From contig NZ_JAKMCS010000003.1 in NCBI RefSeq assembly GCF_022662195.1, positions 62,001 through 126,000 on the forward strand: a stretch of DNA of 64,000 nucleotides, given 5' to 3'. The notes beneath the pieces are model-generated. The model was given only the letters and a program-made list of their open reading frames with translations. It had not been told where the DNA came from and made no database searches. This document shows, piece after piece, positions 1-9,321 of this stretch (the first letter of the stretch is position 1; every line of letters starts with the position of its first letter). This stretch comes from Aestuariivivens insulae (GTDB taxonomy: Bacteria > Bacteroidota > Bacteroidia > Flavobacteriales > Flavobacteriaceae). The translations under genes and the position numbers were made by a program.

Positions 1-402
1 CCATTAAGCCAAGTAGCTAACGTTAATACACCAGACGGAAGAACCATTACTGTTCAACCTTGGGAGAAAAGCATGCTTCAGGAAATAGAACGCGCTATCT
101 TATATGCCAACTTAGGGTTCAATCCCATGAATAATGGCGAAACAATTATTATAAACATACCTCCATTGACTGAGGAGCGTCGCCGAGACTTAGCAAAGCA
201 AGCCAAAGCCGAAGCCGAAGACGCAAAGGTGAGTATTAGAACTGCACGTAAGGATGCTAACCACGACATTAAAAAGTTAGATGACGTTTCTGAAGACCTT
301 CAAAAAAATGCCGAAATAGACGTACAAGAAATGACCGATAAGTACGTTAGTAAAGTGGACGATCTTTTTGGGGTGAAGGAACAAGAAATTATGACTGTTT
401 AA
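1..402 (+). CDS. frr: Ribosome recycling factor, 3' part
   Basis: The frame is open from base 1, so this is the C-terminal 133 residues of a protein normally about 184 residues long; the N-terminal third lies outside the window. RRF binds the post-termination ribosome and, with EF-G, splits it for reuse. Recognisable family segments are IPPLTEERRRDLAKQAK, the AKVSIRTARKDA stretch and the C-terminal helix ending KEQEIMTV. The ATG at 73 is an internal methionine, not the start. A strong terminator follows directly, so frr ends its transcription unit. Identification is confident. Confidence 0.95.
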   Translation, partial: PLSQVANVNTPDGRTITVQPWEKSMLQEIERAILYANLGFNPMNNGETIIINIPPLTEERRRDLAKQAKAEAEDAKVSIRTARKDANHDIKKLDDVSEDLQKNAEIDVQEMTDKYVSKVDDLFGVKEQEIMTV

Positions 403-404
403 TA

Positions 405-455
405 AAAAGCGGCTCAATAGTTTCTACTTCGTTAAGCTATTGAGTCGCTTTTTTT
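405..455 (+). terminator. Rho-independent terminator after frr
   Basis: The arms AAAAGCGGCTCAATAG (405-420) and CTATTGAGTCGCTTTT (437-452) form a long stem with one mismatch, followed by a T-run at 448-455. It ends frr transcription before the next gene on the same strand. Confidence 0.85.
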
Positions 456-487
456 CATTTTACATAACCCATCTAGTTTACTTGCTA

Positions 488-1759
488 ATGCTAAGATTTT
501 TTACGTTAATAGTTTTCTTTTTCTTTATCGCATTAGCACAATCACAGTCATTCACCGAAACGGCTAAAGAACCCCAACAAGACTCCATAAAAAAAAGCTC
601 ACTTTTAATGAGCCTTGGCAATGGTTACTTCCCTACTAAATATTTCAATGTCGATTTAAGATACCTTATAAAGTTCAATCAATATGAAGGTATTAGAACC
701 GGACTTGGAGGCATCACCAACGACAATTTTTCAAAATGTTACAGAATAAATTCCTATACGGTATATGGCTTTAGGGACCATCGCTTTAAATACAGTGTTG
801 GAGGCGGTTTTAGGATTTCAGAAAAAACCAATACCTGGATTAACCTATCCTACACCAACGATTTACAGGAATCTGGTAGTACTACATTTTTAACCGACGG
901 GCGTTTTTTTCAGTTTTTCGAGCCTCGTTTGCTCAACATAAGCCTATTTCACAAACACATTACCAAAGCAATTACCGTAGAACATGAACTAAGTCCCAAA
1001 ATATTCACCAAAGCTGAGTTTGCCATAAGTAATATAAATCCAACCTACAGCTACGGATACCATATAAACAACTCAGTAATTAACAGCTTTCACTTAAGTA
1101 CATTAAAAACCGCTTTACAGTGGAGCCCTTTTAGTAAATTTAAATCCTCCGAAAAAGGTGAAGAAGAAACCAAATCGGCTTATCCAAAATTTACTGTTCA
1201 GTATACCAAAAGTTTCAACAAAGTATTTAAAAGTAATCTTAGCTTTTCAAAAGTTGACTTTAAGACCATTTATAAAATAGGCGATGAAAAAGCTACCTTT
1301 TCAGAATTCACTTTAGTTTCGGGTATCGCAACAGGCAATACCCCAATTACGCACCTTTACCATGCCTATCCCAATAACATTACCAAGGAAACTATTTTAC
1401 AACGCTTTTCGGTAGCAGGATTAACAAGTTTTGAGACCATGTACTTTAATGAGTTCTTTTCAGATAGGTTTGCCACATTACAACTCAAGCACTATTTAAA
1501 ACCCTTTACGGTCTCTCAACGCTACAAACCTCAATTGGTACTAATTACACGCTATGCCATAGGCGACATGAACCACCCAGAAAAACACGAAAACATAACG
1601 TTTGGATCACTTAAAAAAGGCTATACAGAATCCGGTTTCGAAATAAACAAACTCCTTTTCGGCTTTGGTTTAAGTTTCACCTACCGCTATGGGGCATACC
1701 ACTTGCCCGATTTTGAAGATAATATCGCGTTTAAATTTACATTTAACGTAACATTATAA
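488..1759 (+). CDS. DUF5686-like outer-membrane barrel protein, short form
   Basis: This 423-residue protein begins with a signal peptide (MLRFFTLIVFFFFIALAQSQ) followed by amphipathic beta-strand-rich sequence, as in an outer-membrane barrel. The C-terminal part (GYTESGFEINKLLFGFG, FRYG-like motif, DFEDNIAFKF) resembles the barrel half of DUF5686 proteins, as I recall that family. Full-length members are about 800-850 residues and carry an N-terminal carboxypeptidase-regulatory-like domain, which is absent here. A TTG at 440 would extend the frame, but it lies inside the frr terminator, so ATG 488 is chosen. Cell-surface location is inferred; the function is unknown. Confidence 0.7.
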   Translation: MLRFFTLIVFFFFIALAQSQSFTETAKEPQQDSIKKSSLLMSLGNGYFPTKYFNVDLRYLIKFNQYEGIRTGLGGITNDNFSKCYRINSYTVYGFRDHRFKYSVGGGFRISEKTNTWINLSYTNDLQESGSTTFLTDGRFFQFFEPRLLNISLFHKHITKAITVEHELSPKIFTKAEFAISNINPTYSYGYHINNSVINSFHLSTLKTALQWSPFSKFKSSEKGEEETKSAYPKFTVQYTKSFNKVFKSNLSFSKVDFKTIYKIGDEKATFSEFTLVSGIATGNTPITHLYHAYPNNITKETILQRFSVAGLTSFETMYFNEFFSDRFATLQLKHYLKPFTVSQRYKPQLVLITRYAIGDMNHPEKHENITFGSLKKGYTESGFEINKLLFGFGLSFTYRYGAYHLPDFEDNIAFKFTFNVTL

Positions 1760-1770
1760 GCTAATTAAGG

Positions 1771-1799
1771 TTGCTAATACTTTGTTTTTTCTACCTTTG
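1771..1799 (+). promoter_or_regulatory. Bacteroidetes-type promoter for the MMPL gene
   Basis: A -33 TTG (1771-1773) and a -7 TACCTTTG (1792-1799) are separated by 18 nt. This matches the Flavobacterium consensus and lies 20 nt upstream of the ATG at 1819. Confidence 0.6.
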
Positions 1800-1818
1800 C
1801 GCAACTTTATAAGAAAGC

Positions 1819-4224
1819 ATGCTAAAACTTTTAACTAAAGATTTTTGGGACGTCGCGGCTCGCCTGATTTTACGCAATAAAATAGTCATTCTGGTGGCCA
1901 TTGTTCTAGTGACCCTTTTCTTTAGTATGAAATGGGAAAACATGCGCTTTACCTATACCGAGGCCAATTTATTGCCAAATGACCACGAGGCCAATATTAC
2001 CTACGACAACTTTTTGAAAACATTTGGTGAAGAAGGCAACCTAATTGTTTTGGGGGTGAAGGACAGTACTTTGTTTTCGGTTGAAAAGTTTAATGCATGG
2101 AACAGGCTTTCCGATGGCTTTAAAAAATACGATGAAGTAGAAACTGTAGTTTCCATTAAGGACCTTCAAAAACTAATTAAAGATACCGATAACGAAAAGT
2201 TTAAACTTCAACCGTTCATTAAAGATTCCATAAGTTCGTTAAGTGAGCTCAACACCCTTCAAAATGACCTTTTTAATAAATATCCATTCTATGACAACTT
2301 TTTGTTTAATGCGGAAACAAAGACCATACGAACAGCCATTTATTTAAAAAAGGATATTGTTAATACCCCTGTTAGAAAAGACTTTATTGTAAAAAACTTA
2401 ATTCCTGAAATTGAAGCGTTTCAAGACAAAAACAATATTGATGTTAGGGTTTCGGGAATGCCTTACATAAGGACCTTAAATTCACAAAATATTGTAGACG
2501 AAATTGGGCTGTTTGTTGGTGTTGCCCTATTAGTAACCTCAATTATCTTCTTTTTCTTTTTTAGATCGTTTAGAGCTACATTCATTTCGCTAATTGTGGT
2601 GTGTATTGGAGTTATGTGGACCTTAGGTATTATTGGGTTATTAAATTATGAAATAACCGTTTTAACGGCACTCATTCCTCCACTTATTATTGTTATAGGA
2701 ATACCCAATTGTATCTTTTTGATTAATAAATACCAGCACGAGGTTAAGCTACATGGCAACAAAGTAAAATCGTTGCAACGTGTTATCACGAAAATAGGCA
2801 ACGCCACCTTAATGACCAACGTTACCACAGCTTCTGGATTTGCCACATTTATATTAACAGAAAGCAACCTTTTAAAAGAATTTGGTATTGTAGCCTCGCT
2901 AAGTATTTTAGCTATTTTTATTTTATGCCTACTTATCATTCCTATCATATATACTTTTTTACCATTCCCAAAAGATCGTCACTTAGAACATTTAAACAAA
3001 CGCTGGATTGGTGGTTTTGTGAATTGGATGGAGCGTATGGTAAAACATAAACGCATTACCATATATGCTACTTCTGTTGTCTTGTTAATTATTAGTATGA
3101 TTGGCATCTATCAGATAAAAATATCGGGTAGTTTAATTGAAGACATGCCCAAAAAAACTGAGTTCTTTAAAGACATCCGCTTTTTTGAAGAGGAATTTAA
3201 TGGTATCATGCCCCTGGAGATAATGATTGACACCAAACGCAAAAAAGGCGTTATGAAATTATCGACCTTGAAGCGCATGGACGAACTTGAGGATTTAATT
3301 ATTGAAACGCCAGAACTGTCAAAACCCATATCGGTCGTTGGGTTGGTTAAGTATTCCAAACAAGCTTATTACAACGGCAACACCAAGTTTTACCAATTAC
3401 CATCATCGCAAGAAAACAATTTTATTTTGGCTTATGCCAAAAACTCATCTTCAAACGTCGATCTGTTAAAAAACTTTGTGGACAGTACAGGCCAATATGC
3501 TCGTATCACTACGTTTATGAAAGATGTTGGCACCGATAAAATGGAACGTATTCAAGAAAACCTTCAACATAAAATAGATAAGGTTTTCCCTAAAGAACGT
3601 TACGATGTTACCATGACAGGTAAAGCATTGGTATTTCAAAAAGGAACTACCTATTTAGTTAAAAATTTAGCCATTTCATTGTCCTTGGCAATCTTTTTAA
3701 TATCGCTGTTTATGGCCTATATGTTCCGTTCGGGACGTATGATTATTGTCTCCCTTATCCCCAACCTATTACCCCTATTGGTTACTGCTGGTTTAATGGG
3801 TTATTTGGGCGTACCTATAAAACCATCTACCATATTGGTATTTAGCATTGCTTTTGGTATTTCGGTAGACGACACCATTCACTTTTTAGCAAAGTACCGC
3901 CAGGAACTTCAAGCCCACAACTGGAAAATTAAAACTTCGGTTTATGGGGCACTACGCGAAACAGGAGTGAGCATGTTCTATACCTCCATAGTACTGTTTT
4001 TTGGGTTCTCGGTATTTACCATTTCCAGTTTTGGAGGCACCGTAGCATTGGGAGCCTTGGTTTCTGCAACATTATTATTTGCTATGTTGTCTAATTTACT
4101 ATTGCTACCCTCGCTATTATTATCGTTAGAACGCAGTATTGCCAATAAAAAAGTGTTAAGGGAACCTTCCATAAACATTATTCCAGATGAAGAAAAAGAG
4201 GAGCAAGAAGACCTGTTTAAATAA
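1819..4224 (+). CDS. MMPL/RND-superfamily exporter
   Basis: This 801-residue inner-membrane transporter has the two-fold RND architecture of the MMPL/patched type. TM1 is at about residues 16-38, followed by a periplasmic domain, a bundle of five TM helices (about 225-390), TM7 (about 412-432), a second periplasmic domain and a second bundle (about 625-780). The second bundle carries the proton-relay-like segment FGISVDDTIHFLAKYR. Such proteins export lipids or other hydrophobic molecules using the proton gradient; the substrate here is unknown. The C-terminus is acidic and cytoplasmic. The gene appears monocistronic, with its own promoter. Confidence 0.85.
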   Translation: MLKLLTKDFWDVAARLILRNKIVILVAIVLVTLFFSMKWENMRFTYTEANLLPNDHEANITYDNFLKTFGEEGNLIVLGVKDSTLFSVEKFNAWNRLSDGFKKYDEVETVVSIKDLQKLIKDTDNEKFKLQPFIKDSISSLSELNTLQNDLFNKYPFYDNFLFNAETKTIRTAIYLKKDIVNTPVRKDFIVKNLIPEIEAFQDKNNIDVRVSGMPYIRTLNSQNIVDEIGLFVGVALLVTSIIFFFFFRSFRATFISLIVVCIGVMWTLGIIGLLNYEITVLTALIPPLIIVIGIPNCIFLINKYQHEVKLHGNKVKSLQRVITKIGNATLMTNVTTASGFATFILTESNLLKEFGIVASLSILAIFILCLLIIPIIYTFLPFPKDRHLEHLNKRWIGGFVNWMERMVKHKRITIYATSVVLLIISMIGIYQIKISGSLIEDMPKKTEFFKDIRFFEEEFNGIMPLEIMIDTKRKKGVMKLSTLKRMDELEDLIIETPELSKPISVVGLVKYSKQAYYNGNTKFYQLPSSQENNFILAYAKNSSSNVDLLKNFVDSTGQYARITTFMKDVGTDKMERIQENLQHKIDKVFPKERYDVTMTGKALVFQKGTTYLVKNLAISLSLAIFLISLFMAYMFRSGRMIIVSLIPNLLPLLVTAGLMGYLGVPIKPSTILVFSIAFGISVDDTIHFLAKYRQELQAHNWKIKTSVYGALRETGVSMFYTSIVLFFGFSVFTISSFGGTVALGALVSATLLFAMLSNLLLLPSLLLSLERSIANKKVLREPSINIIPDEEKEEQEDLFK

Positions 4225-4394
4225 TTAAGCAAGATTAAAGAAGTTTAACCCGCATCTTTAACTAGAATTTAGGGTTTTAGTACTTGAAAGCCGAAAGCCT
4301 TTTTTTATATTTACTTTCTAAATTTTGATGTATAAATGAAACATTCATGATTAAAATTTCGACACACAGCGGAATGATAATTTGAATGTTACAT

Positions 4395-4424
4395 GCCTGC
4401 GCTGAGCTTAGTCGAAGCGTGCCA
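4395..4424. repeat. Dispersed CTGAGC-GTCGAAG repeat remnant
   Basis: GCGCTGAGCTTAGTCGAAGC (4400-4418) just upstream of asnS resembles the small dispersed repeat also seen at 5893-5925, 16814-16832 and 39601-39620. The rest of 4225-4448 is AT-rich, and I see no gene in it. Confidence 0.4.
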
Positions 4425-4448
4425 TTAAAAAACAACAAATATTAACAC

Positions 4449-5885
4449 ATGAAATCATTTACCGTTTTAGAACTACTACAAACAGAGCCATCTATATTTG
4501 CGTCCGTAGAAATTAAAGGTTGGGTAAGAACCTTTCGTGCCAACCGATTTATAGCCCTTAACGATGGTTCTACTTTAAATAATATACAATGCGTTATAGA
4601 TTTTGAAAAATTTGACGAATCGCTCTTAAAACGCATTACCACAGGAGCTGCCTTGCACATAAAAGGTGAATTGGTAGAAAGCCAAGGCAAGGGTCAAAAA
4701 GTAGAAATTGTGGTAAGTGAACTTGCCGTTTTGGGCGATAGCAACCCAGAATCTTATCCTATTCAACCTAAAAAGCATTCTTTTGAGTTTTTAAGGGAAC
4801 AAGCGCACTTACGTACCAGAACCAACACCTTTAGTGCAGTTATGCGTTTACGATCGGCTTTATCGTATGCTGTCCATAAGTATTTTAACGACAATGGGTT
4901 TTATTACATGCATGCCCCCATAATTACAGGTAGCGATGCCGAAGGTGCCGGAGAAATGTTCCGTGTAACAAACCTTGATGCTAAAAATCCACCATTAAAC
5001 GATCAAGGTGAAGTAGATTATACCCAAGATTTCTTTGGAAAGGAAACCAACCTAACCGTATCTGGCCAATTGGAAGCCGAAACTTATGCCATGTCGCTTG
5101 GTAAAGTATATACTTTCGGGCCAACGTTTCGAGCAGAAAACTCTAATACGTCTAGACACCTTGCCGAGTTTTGGATGATTGAACCCGAAGTGGCCTTTTT
5201 GGATTTAGCAGGCAATATGGATTTAGCTGAAGATTTTTTAAAGTTTGTTTTGAAGTATATTTTAGAAAACAATACAGAAGATTTAGAGTTTTTGGACAAA
5301 CGCTTACAAGACGAAGACAAAACAAAACCACAAGCCGAACGCAACGAAATGTCCTTAATTGAAAAATTAAGGTTTGTAACCGAAAACCATTTCAAGCGTT
5401 TAAGCTATACCGAAGCCATAGAGATTTTAAGAAACTGTAAGCCCAATAAGAAAAAGAAGTTCAAATACATTATTAACGAATGGGGAGCCGATCTACAAAG
5501 TGAACACGAACGTTACTTGGTAGAAAAACATTTTAAATGCCCCGTTATACTGTTCGACTATCCAGCCAATATAAAAGCATTTTACATGCGCCTTAACGAC
5601 GATGGTAAAACCGTACGTGCTATGGATATTTTATTCCCAGGAATAGGCGAAATTGTTGGTGGTGCACAACGCGAGGAGCGCCTAGATGTTTTAAAACAAA
5701 AAATGGCAGCTATTAATATTCCTGAAGAAGATTTATGGTGGTATTTAGACCTTAGAAAATACGGTACAGCCGTTCATTCTGGTTTTGGTTTAGGCTTTGA
5801 ACGATTGGTTATGTTTGCTACGGGAATGGGCAATATAAGGGATGTTATTCCGTTTCCTAGAACACCACAGAATGCAGAGTTTTAA
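4449..5885 (+). CDS. asnS: Asparagine--tRNA ligase
   Basis: This 478-residue class IIb aminoacyl-tRNA synthetase charges tRNA-Asn with asparagine in the cytoplasm. An N-terminal OB-fold anticodon-binding domain (about residues 17-100, [13 protein letters not shown]) precedes the catalytic core. Motif 2 is in [19 protein letters not shown] (about residue 225) and motif 3 in [15 protein letters not shown] near the C-terminus. AsnRS rather than AspRS is supported by the [13 protein letters not shown] segment; a separate aspS is at 57870. The length is normal, and a repeat-rich hairpin follows. Confidence 0.97.
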   Translation: MKSFTVLELLQTEPSIFASVEIKGWVRTFRANRFIALNDGSTLNNIQCVIDFEKFDESLLKRITTGAALHIKGELVESQGKGQKVEIVVSELAVLGDSNPESYPIQPKKHSFEFLREQAHLRTRTNTFSAVMRLRSALSYAVHKYFNDNGFYYMHAPIITGSDAEGAGEMFRVTNLDAKNPPLNDQGEVDYTQDFFGKETNLTVSGQLEAETYAMSLGKVYTFGPTFRAENSNTSRHLAEFWMIEPEVAFLDLAGNMDLAEDFLKFVLKYILENNTEDLEFLDKRLQDEDKTKPQAERNEMSLIEKLRFVTENHFKRLSYTEAIEILRNCKPNKKKKFKYIINEWGADLQSEHERYLVEKHFKCPVILFDYPANIKAFYMRLNDDGKTVRAMDILFPGIGEIVGGAQREERLDVLKQKMAAINIPEEDLWWYLDLRKYGTAVHSGFGLGFERLVMFATGMGNIRDVIPFPRTPQNAEF

Positions 5886-5950
5886 ATAAATGGTGACTTC
5901 GAATGCACTTCGAGTGCGCTCAGTGTAACACCTAAGGTGCCATTTATTTA
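5883..5950. repeat. Structured palindromic repeat downstream of asnS
   Basis: The outer arms TAAATAAATGG (5883-5893) and CCATTTATTTA (5940-5950) are perfectly complementary. Inside are CTTCGAGTGCGCTCAG, related to the dispersed repeat at 4395, and a small perfect dyad CACCT-A-AGGTG (5929-5939). It could act as a transcription end structure, but no T-run marks it as a classic terminator. Confidence 0.5.
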
Positions 5951-6001
5951 ATCTTTTCAATCTAAATTTCTATCTTTATATTGCATACCAAATCGTAGCT
6001 C

Positions 6002-7459
6002 ATGCTCAAACAACAATTACAATTTAAGTTATCTCAAAAGCTATCACCGCAGCAAATTCAATTAATGAAATTGATACAATTGCCTACGCAAGCTTTTGAA
6101 CAACGCTTAAAACAGGAATTGGAAGAAAATCCAGCTTTAGAAAGTGGTAAAGAAACCGATAATGAATTTGATTCGGATTTTGAAAATACCGATGATGACT
6201 ATAACGACAATGAGTCCATAAATGCCGAAGATATTAACGTAGATGAGTATTTAAGTGATGATGAAATACCCGACTATCGTACGCAAGTTAATAATTACAG
6301 CAGTGATGATGATGAAAAAACGATTCCCTATGCTGCAGGGGTTTCATTCACACAACATTTGGTAAACCAACTGAATACCTACAGATTAAATGATGAAGAG
6401 CGAGATATTGCCGAGTTTTTAGTAGGCAGTGTAGATGAAAGCGGTTATATAAGACGATCGCTTTCTGATATTATGGACGACCTAGCCTTTACCCAAAACG
6501 TCTATACTACCGAACACAAAATAGAACAGGTACTGCATGTGGTTCAACAGCTAGATCCAGCTGGGGTTGGTGCAAGAAATTTACAGGAATGCTTGAGCAT
6601 TCAACTGCATAGAAAAGATAAAAATTCAAATACAGAACTGGCTTTAAAAATTATAGACTCCGCCTTTGATCAGTTTACCAAAAAACACTATAAGAAATTA
6701 ATTCAGAAGTTTGACATTACCGAACAACAATTAAAAGGAGCCATTAATGAAATTGAACACCTCAACCCAAAACCTGGAGGCTCCTACTCTGGCAATAACA
6801 GAATTGTAGAACACGTTGTTCCAGACTTTGCCATTAAGATTGAAGATGGTGAGCTAGAACTCACCCTTAATGGCAGAAATGCTCCAGAATTACATGTTTC
6901 GAGGGAGTACAACAATATGCTAAAGGGCTATAAGGATGCCAAAGATAAATCGAAATCGCAAAAAGATGCCATTCTGTTTATTAAGCAGAAACTGGACGCC
7001 GCAAAATGGTTTATAGAAGCCATTAAACAACGCCAGCAAACCTTATTTGTTACCATGAGTGCTATTATGCATTACCAAAAAGACTATTTTTTAACCGGTG
7101 ATGAACGCCAATTAAAACCCATGATCCTTAAAGATATCGCCGATGAAATACAAATGGATGTATCGACCGTATCCAGGGTGGCCAACAGTAAATATGTCGA
7201 TACGCCCTATGGCACGAAATTAATAAAGGAATTCTTTTCAGAATCCATGAAGAATGATCAAGGCGAAGATGTTTCTACTCGTGAAATAAAGAAAATACTT
7301 GAAACCGTAATAGAAGAAGAAAACAAGAAAAAGCCTTTAACAGATGATGCCTTAGCGGCCATTTTAAAGGACAAAGGCTACCCAATAGCACGTCGTACCG
7401 TGGCTAAGTATAGAGAACAACTGGATATCCCTGTGGCTAGACTGCGTAAAAAAATATAA
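6002..7459 (+). CDS. rpoN: RNA polymerase sigma-54 factor
   Basis: This 485-residue sigma-54 protein directs RNA polymerase to -24/-12 promoters that need AAA+ activators. Region I is glutamine- and leucine-rich (residues 1-48, including KLSPQQIQLMKLIQLP). Region II is a very acidic linker (about 55-95). The core-binding region and an HTH (DIADEIQMDVSTVSRVANSKY, about 380-400) follow, and the RpoN box ARRTVAKYR is at 463-471. The next gene starts inside its stop codon (TAATG), indicating co-transcription and translational coupling. No sigma-54 activator gene was seen in the window. Confidence 0.96.
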   Translation: MLKQQLQFKLSQKLSPQQIQLMKLIQLPTQAFEQRLKQELEENPALESGKETDNEFDSDFENTDDDYNDNESINAEDINVDEYLSDDEIPDYRTQVNNYSSDDDEKTIPYAAGVSFTQHLVNQLNTYRLNDEERDIAEFLVGSVDESGYIRRSLSDIMDDLAFTQNVYTTEHKIEQVLHVVQQLDPAGVGARNLQECLSIQLHRKDKNSNTELALKIIDSAFDQFTKKHYKKLIQKFDITEQQLKGAINEIEHLNPKPGGSYSGNNRIVEHVVPDFAIKIEDGELELTLNGRNAPELHVSREYNNMLKGYKDAKDKSKSQKDAILFIKQKLDAAKWFIEAIKQRQQTLFVTMSAIMHYQKDYFLTGDERQLKPMILKDIADEIQMDVSTVSRVANSKYVDTPYGTKLIKEFFSESMKNDQGEDVSTREIKKILETVIEEENKKKPLTDDALAAILKDKGYPIARRTVAKYREQLDIPVARLRKKI

Positions 7460-8064
7460 TGGATAAAGTTTTAAAAAGTATTTCGTTTATATTCCATCCA
7501 TTATTGATGCCCATTTTTGGGGTTATATTTTATTTTTCGAAGTCTCCAAGATACATCCCTATTGAAGTTATCTATGCTAAATTAGTGTCGCTTTTTATAT
7601 TAACAGTTATTCTCCCTATTCTTTTATATTTTTTATTAAAAACTATAGGCAAAGCCAATTCTATTTATTTAAAGAGTACAAAAGAACGCATTATACCCCT
7701 AATGCTAAATTTTGCGGTGACTTTAGTAATTATAAAACAAATTCTAACACCTTCACAAGTTGTTGAGTTGTATTTCTTTTTTGTGGGTATTTTAGTGTCT
7801 ACATTGGCGTGCCTTATACTAGCCATTCTAAAGTTTAAAGCCAGTATACATATGATTGCCGTTTCTGGTTTACTTATGTTTTTTATTGCATTGAGTATAC
7901 ACTTTAGCATTAACATAAATGGAACACTGGCATTTATGGCCATTATTATTGGTGCTGTAGCCACATCAAGGTTACATTTAAAAGCACATAATTACAAAGA
8001 ATTGGCTATTGGCTTTTTTTTAGGGGTTATTCCTCAACTTATATTAGTGAATTACTGGCTATAA
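7459..8064 (+). CDS. PAP2-like polytopic membrane protein
   Basis: This 201-residue protein has about six hydrophobic segments and is translationally coupled to rpoN. It shows a degenerate phosphatidic-acid-phosphatase (PAP2) signature: KSTKERIIP (about 73-81) in place of KX6RP, an S-x-H in KASIHM in place of PSGH, and SRLHLKAHNYKE, which fits SRX5HX3(D/E). The function is inferred to be a lipid or isoprenoid phosphate phosphatase, but the weak middle motif means activity is uncertain. Its 3' end overlaps the convergent porT-like gene by 6 bp. Confidence 0.65.
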   Translation: MDKVLKSISFIFHPLLMPIFGVIFYFSKSPRYIPIEVIYAKLVSLFILTVILPILLYFLLKTIGKANSIYLKSTKERIIPLMLNFAVTLVIIKQILTPSQVVELYFFFVGILVSTLACLILAILKFKASIHMIAVSGLLMFFIALSIHFSININGTLAFMAIIIGAVATSRLHLKAHNYKELAIGFFLGVIPQLILVNYWL

Positions 8065-8748
8065 AATATAAAACATCAACCCTATTTTAATCGAATTCAT
8101 ATCTATGGTGCTTCCATTTAATTGGGCATCTTTAGAAAAAATTGGGTTAAGTCCATAATAACAATGAATGTTCCAAGTGTTATACCCTACGCTTAAAGTT
8201 AGACCATATTGTAGGTCGTTAAAATGGTCTATATTATTGTGTTTTATTTTACCTAAATCGCCTTTATACTTGGTGTTATGCGCTACTAAATAGCCCAGTT
8301 TAAATCCTGCATAAATACGCCAGAAATTGTACTGGGTTGGTGATGATGTACGCCAACGAAATTCCAAAGGAGTTTCGATTAAATACGTTGTAAATTTATT
8401 TTTAGAATAGGCATTGCCATCTAATACGGTATAACTAATATTATTCGTATCATACTTACTTATTAATATATTTTGGTTGTATGAGTTTGCCGAAACCCCT
8501 AAACCTAAACCAATAGCAAAGTTTCTGTTTTTGTTAATGGGCATATCCCTTATGAAACCCAAATGATATCCTCCAGAAAATCCATTTTGGGATAAATTAT
8601 CTGATGTACTGCCCAACAAATTATAGGTAACCCCCGCATAAAACTGGTCTTCCCTATACAGAGAATCCACAACACTATTGGCTTGCTCTTGTGCATTTAA
8701 AAACGCCAAAAAAAACATAAACCCTATTGCTATAAGTAACCTTCGCAT
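8059..8748 (-). CDS. porT: PorT-family outer-membrane beta-barrel protein
   Basis: This 229-residue protein has a signal peptide (cleavage near LNAQEQ) and then alternating beta-strand sequence with GVTYNLLGS, GGYHLGFIRDMP and a C-terminal strand IKIGLMFYIL. It resembles the PorT/SprT family, a component of the type IX secretion system in Bacteroidota. Adjacency to exbD genes and rpoN fits flavobacterial gene order as I recall it. A hairpin terminator lies only 12 nt upstream of its start, between it and exbD, so expression probably depends on read-through or attenuation. Confidence 0.75.
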   Translation of the reverse strand: MRRLLIAIGFMFFLAFLNAQEQANSVVDSLYREDQFYAGVTYNLLGSTSDNLSQNGFSGGYHLGFIRDMPINKNRNFAIGLGLGVSANSYNQNILISKYDTNNISYTVLDGNAYSKNKFTTYLIETPLEFRWRTSSPTQYNFWRIYAGFKLGYLVAHNTKYKGDLGKIKHNNIDHFNDLQYGLTLSVGYNTWNIHCYYGLNPIFSKDAQLNGSTIDMNSIKIGLMFYIL

Positions 8749-8760
8749 ACACTATTAACT

Positions 8761-8792
8761 AAAAAAAGGCATCCGCTAAAGCGGGATGCCTT
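8761..8792 (-). terminator. Terminator after the exbD pair
   Basis: AAGGCATCC-GC and GCGGGATGCCTT form a stem with one bulge. On the - strand it is followed by seven T residues (A-run 8761-8767 on +). It separates exbD from the porT-like gene. Confidence 0.8.
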
Positions 8793-8816
8793 CTAACTTT
8801 TAACAAATTAAGATAT

Positions 8817-9299
8817 TTATTCTATATTCGATAATGCATCACCTACACCTGTAGTATAGTTAATTTTTAAGGCATTAACCTTTCTTAGTTCTTGCTTGAC
8901 ATCACCAACAATACCCATTTGCGCTTCTTTATCTACTTTTAAAGAGACAGTTAAATAAGGTATTAATTCTTCCCTTAAAGCAGCTCGTTCTGCCTCAATA
9001 AAAGCGCCTACGTCATTTACATCTGCAAACTTATCATTAAGCTGTACCCTTGCCTCAGTACCATATTTTTTCTTATAGTTATCACTGGGCTTACCCATGT
9101 AAATATAACTAATAGGATTCTTCTTATCCAACTTTTCAACTTGATTGGCAACAGGCAAAGTATTCTGTATTAAAAGCGTGTTTTCCCGCATTACGGTAGC
9201 AACCATAAAAAAGAATAACAACATAAATACAATGTCTGGTAACGAAGCCGTACTAATTGGAGGTAAATCACCTCCCTTTTTCTTTTTAAATTTAGACAT
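8817..9299 (-). CDS. exbD: ExbD/TolR-family transport protein (second copy)
   Basis: This 160-residue protein has one N-terminal TM helix (about residues 20-40, SLPDIVFMLLFFFMVATVM) with the conserved membrane aspartate (D24), and a periplasmic domain. ExbD works with ExbB to turn the proton gradient into work on TonB at the outer membrane. It lies 22 bp after another exbD gene. Two unequal ExbD proteins beside one ExbB is a common Bacteroidota arrangement. The cluster likely energises SusC-type transporters such as those at 48620-54826. Confidence 0.9.
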   Translation of the reverse strand: MSKFKKKKGGDLPPISTASLPDIVFMLLFFFMVATVMRENTLLIQNTLPVANQVEKLDKKNPISYIYMGKPSDNYKKKYGTEARVQLNDKFADVNDVGAFIEAERAALREELIPYLTVSLKVDKEAQMGIVGDVKQELRKVNALKINYTTGVGDALSNIE

Positions 9300-9321
9300 A
9301 ATTCTTTTGTTTGATTCTAAA

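Noticed and set aside
440-487. TTG start extending the DUF5686-like protein
   Set aside because: The added codons lie in the frr terminator; the signal peptide begins at ATG 488.
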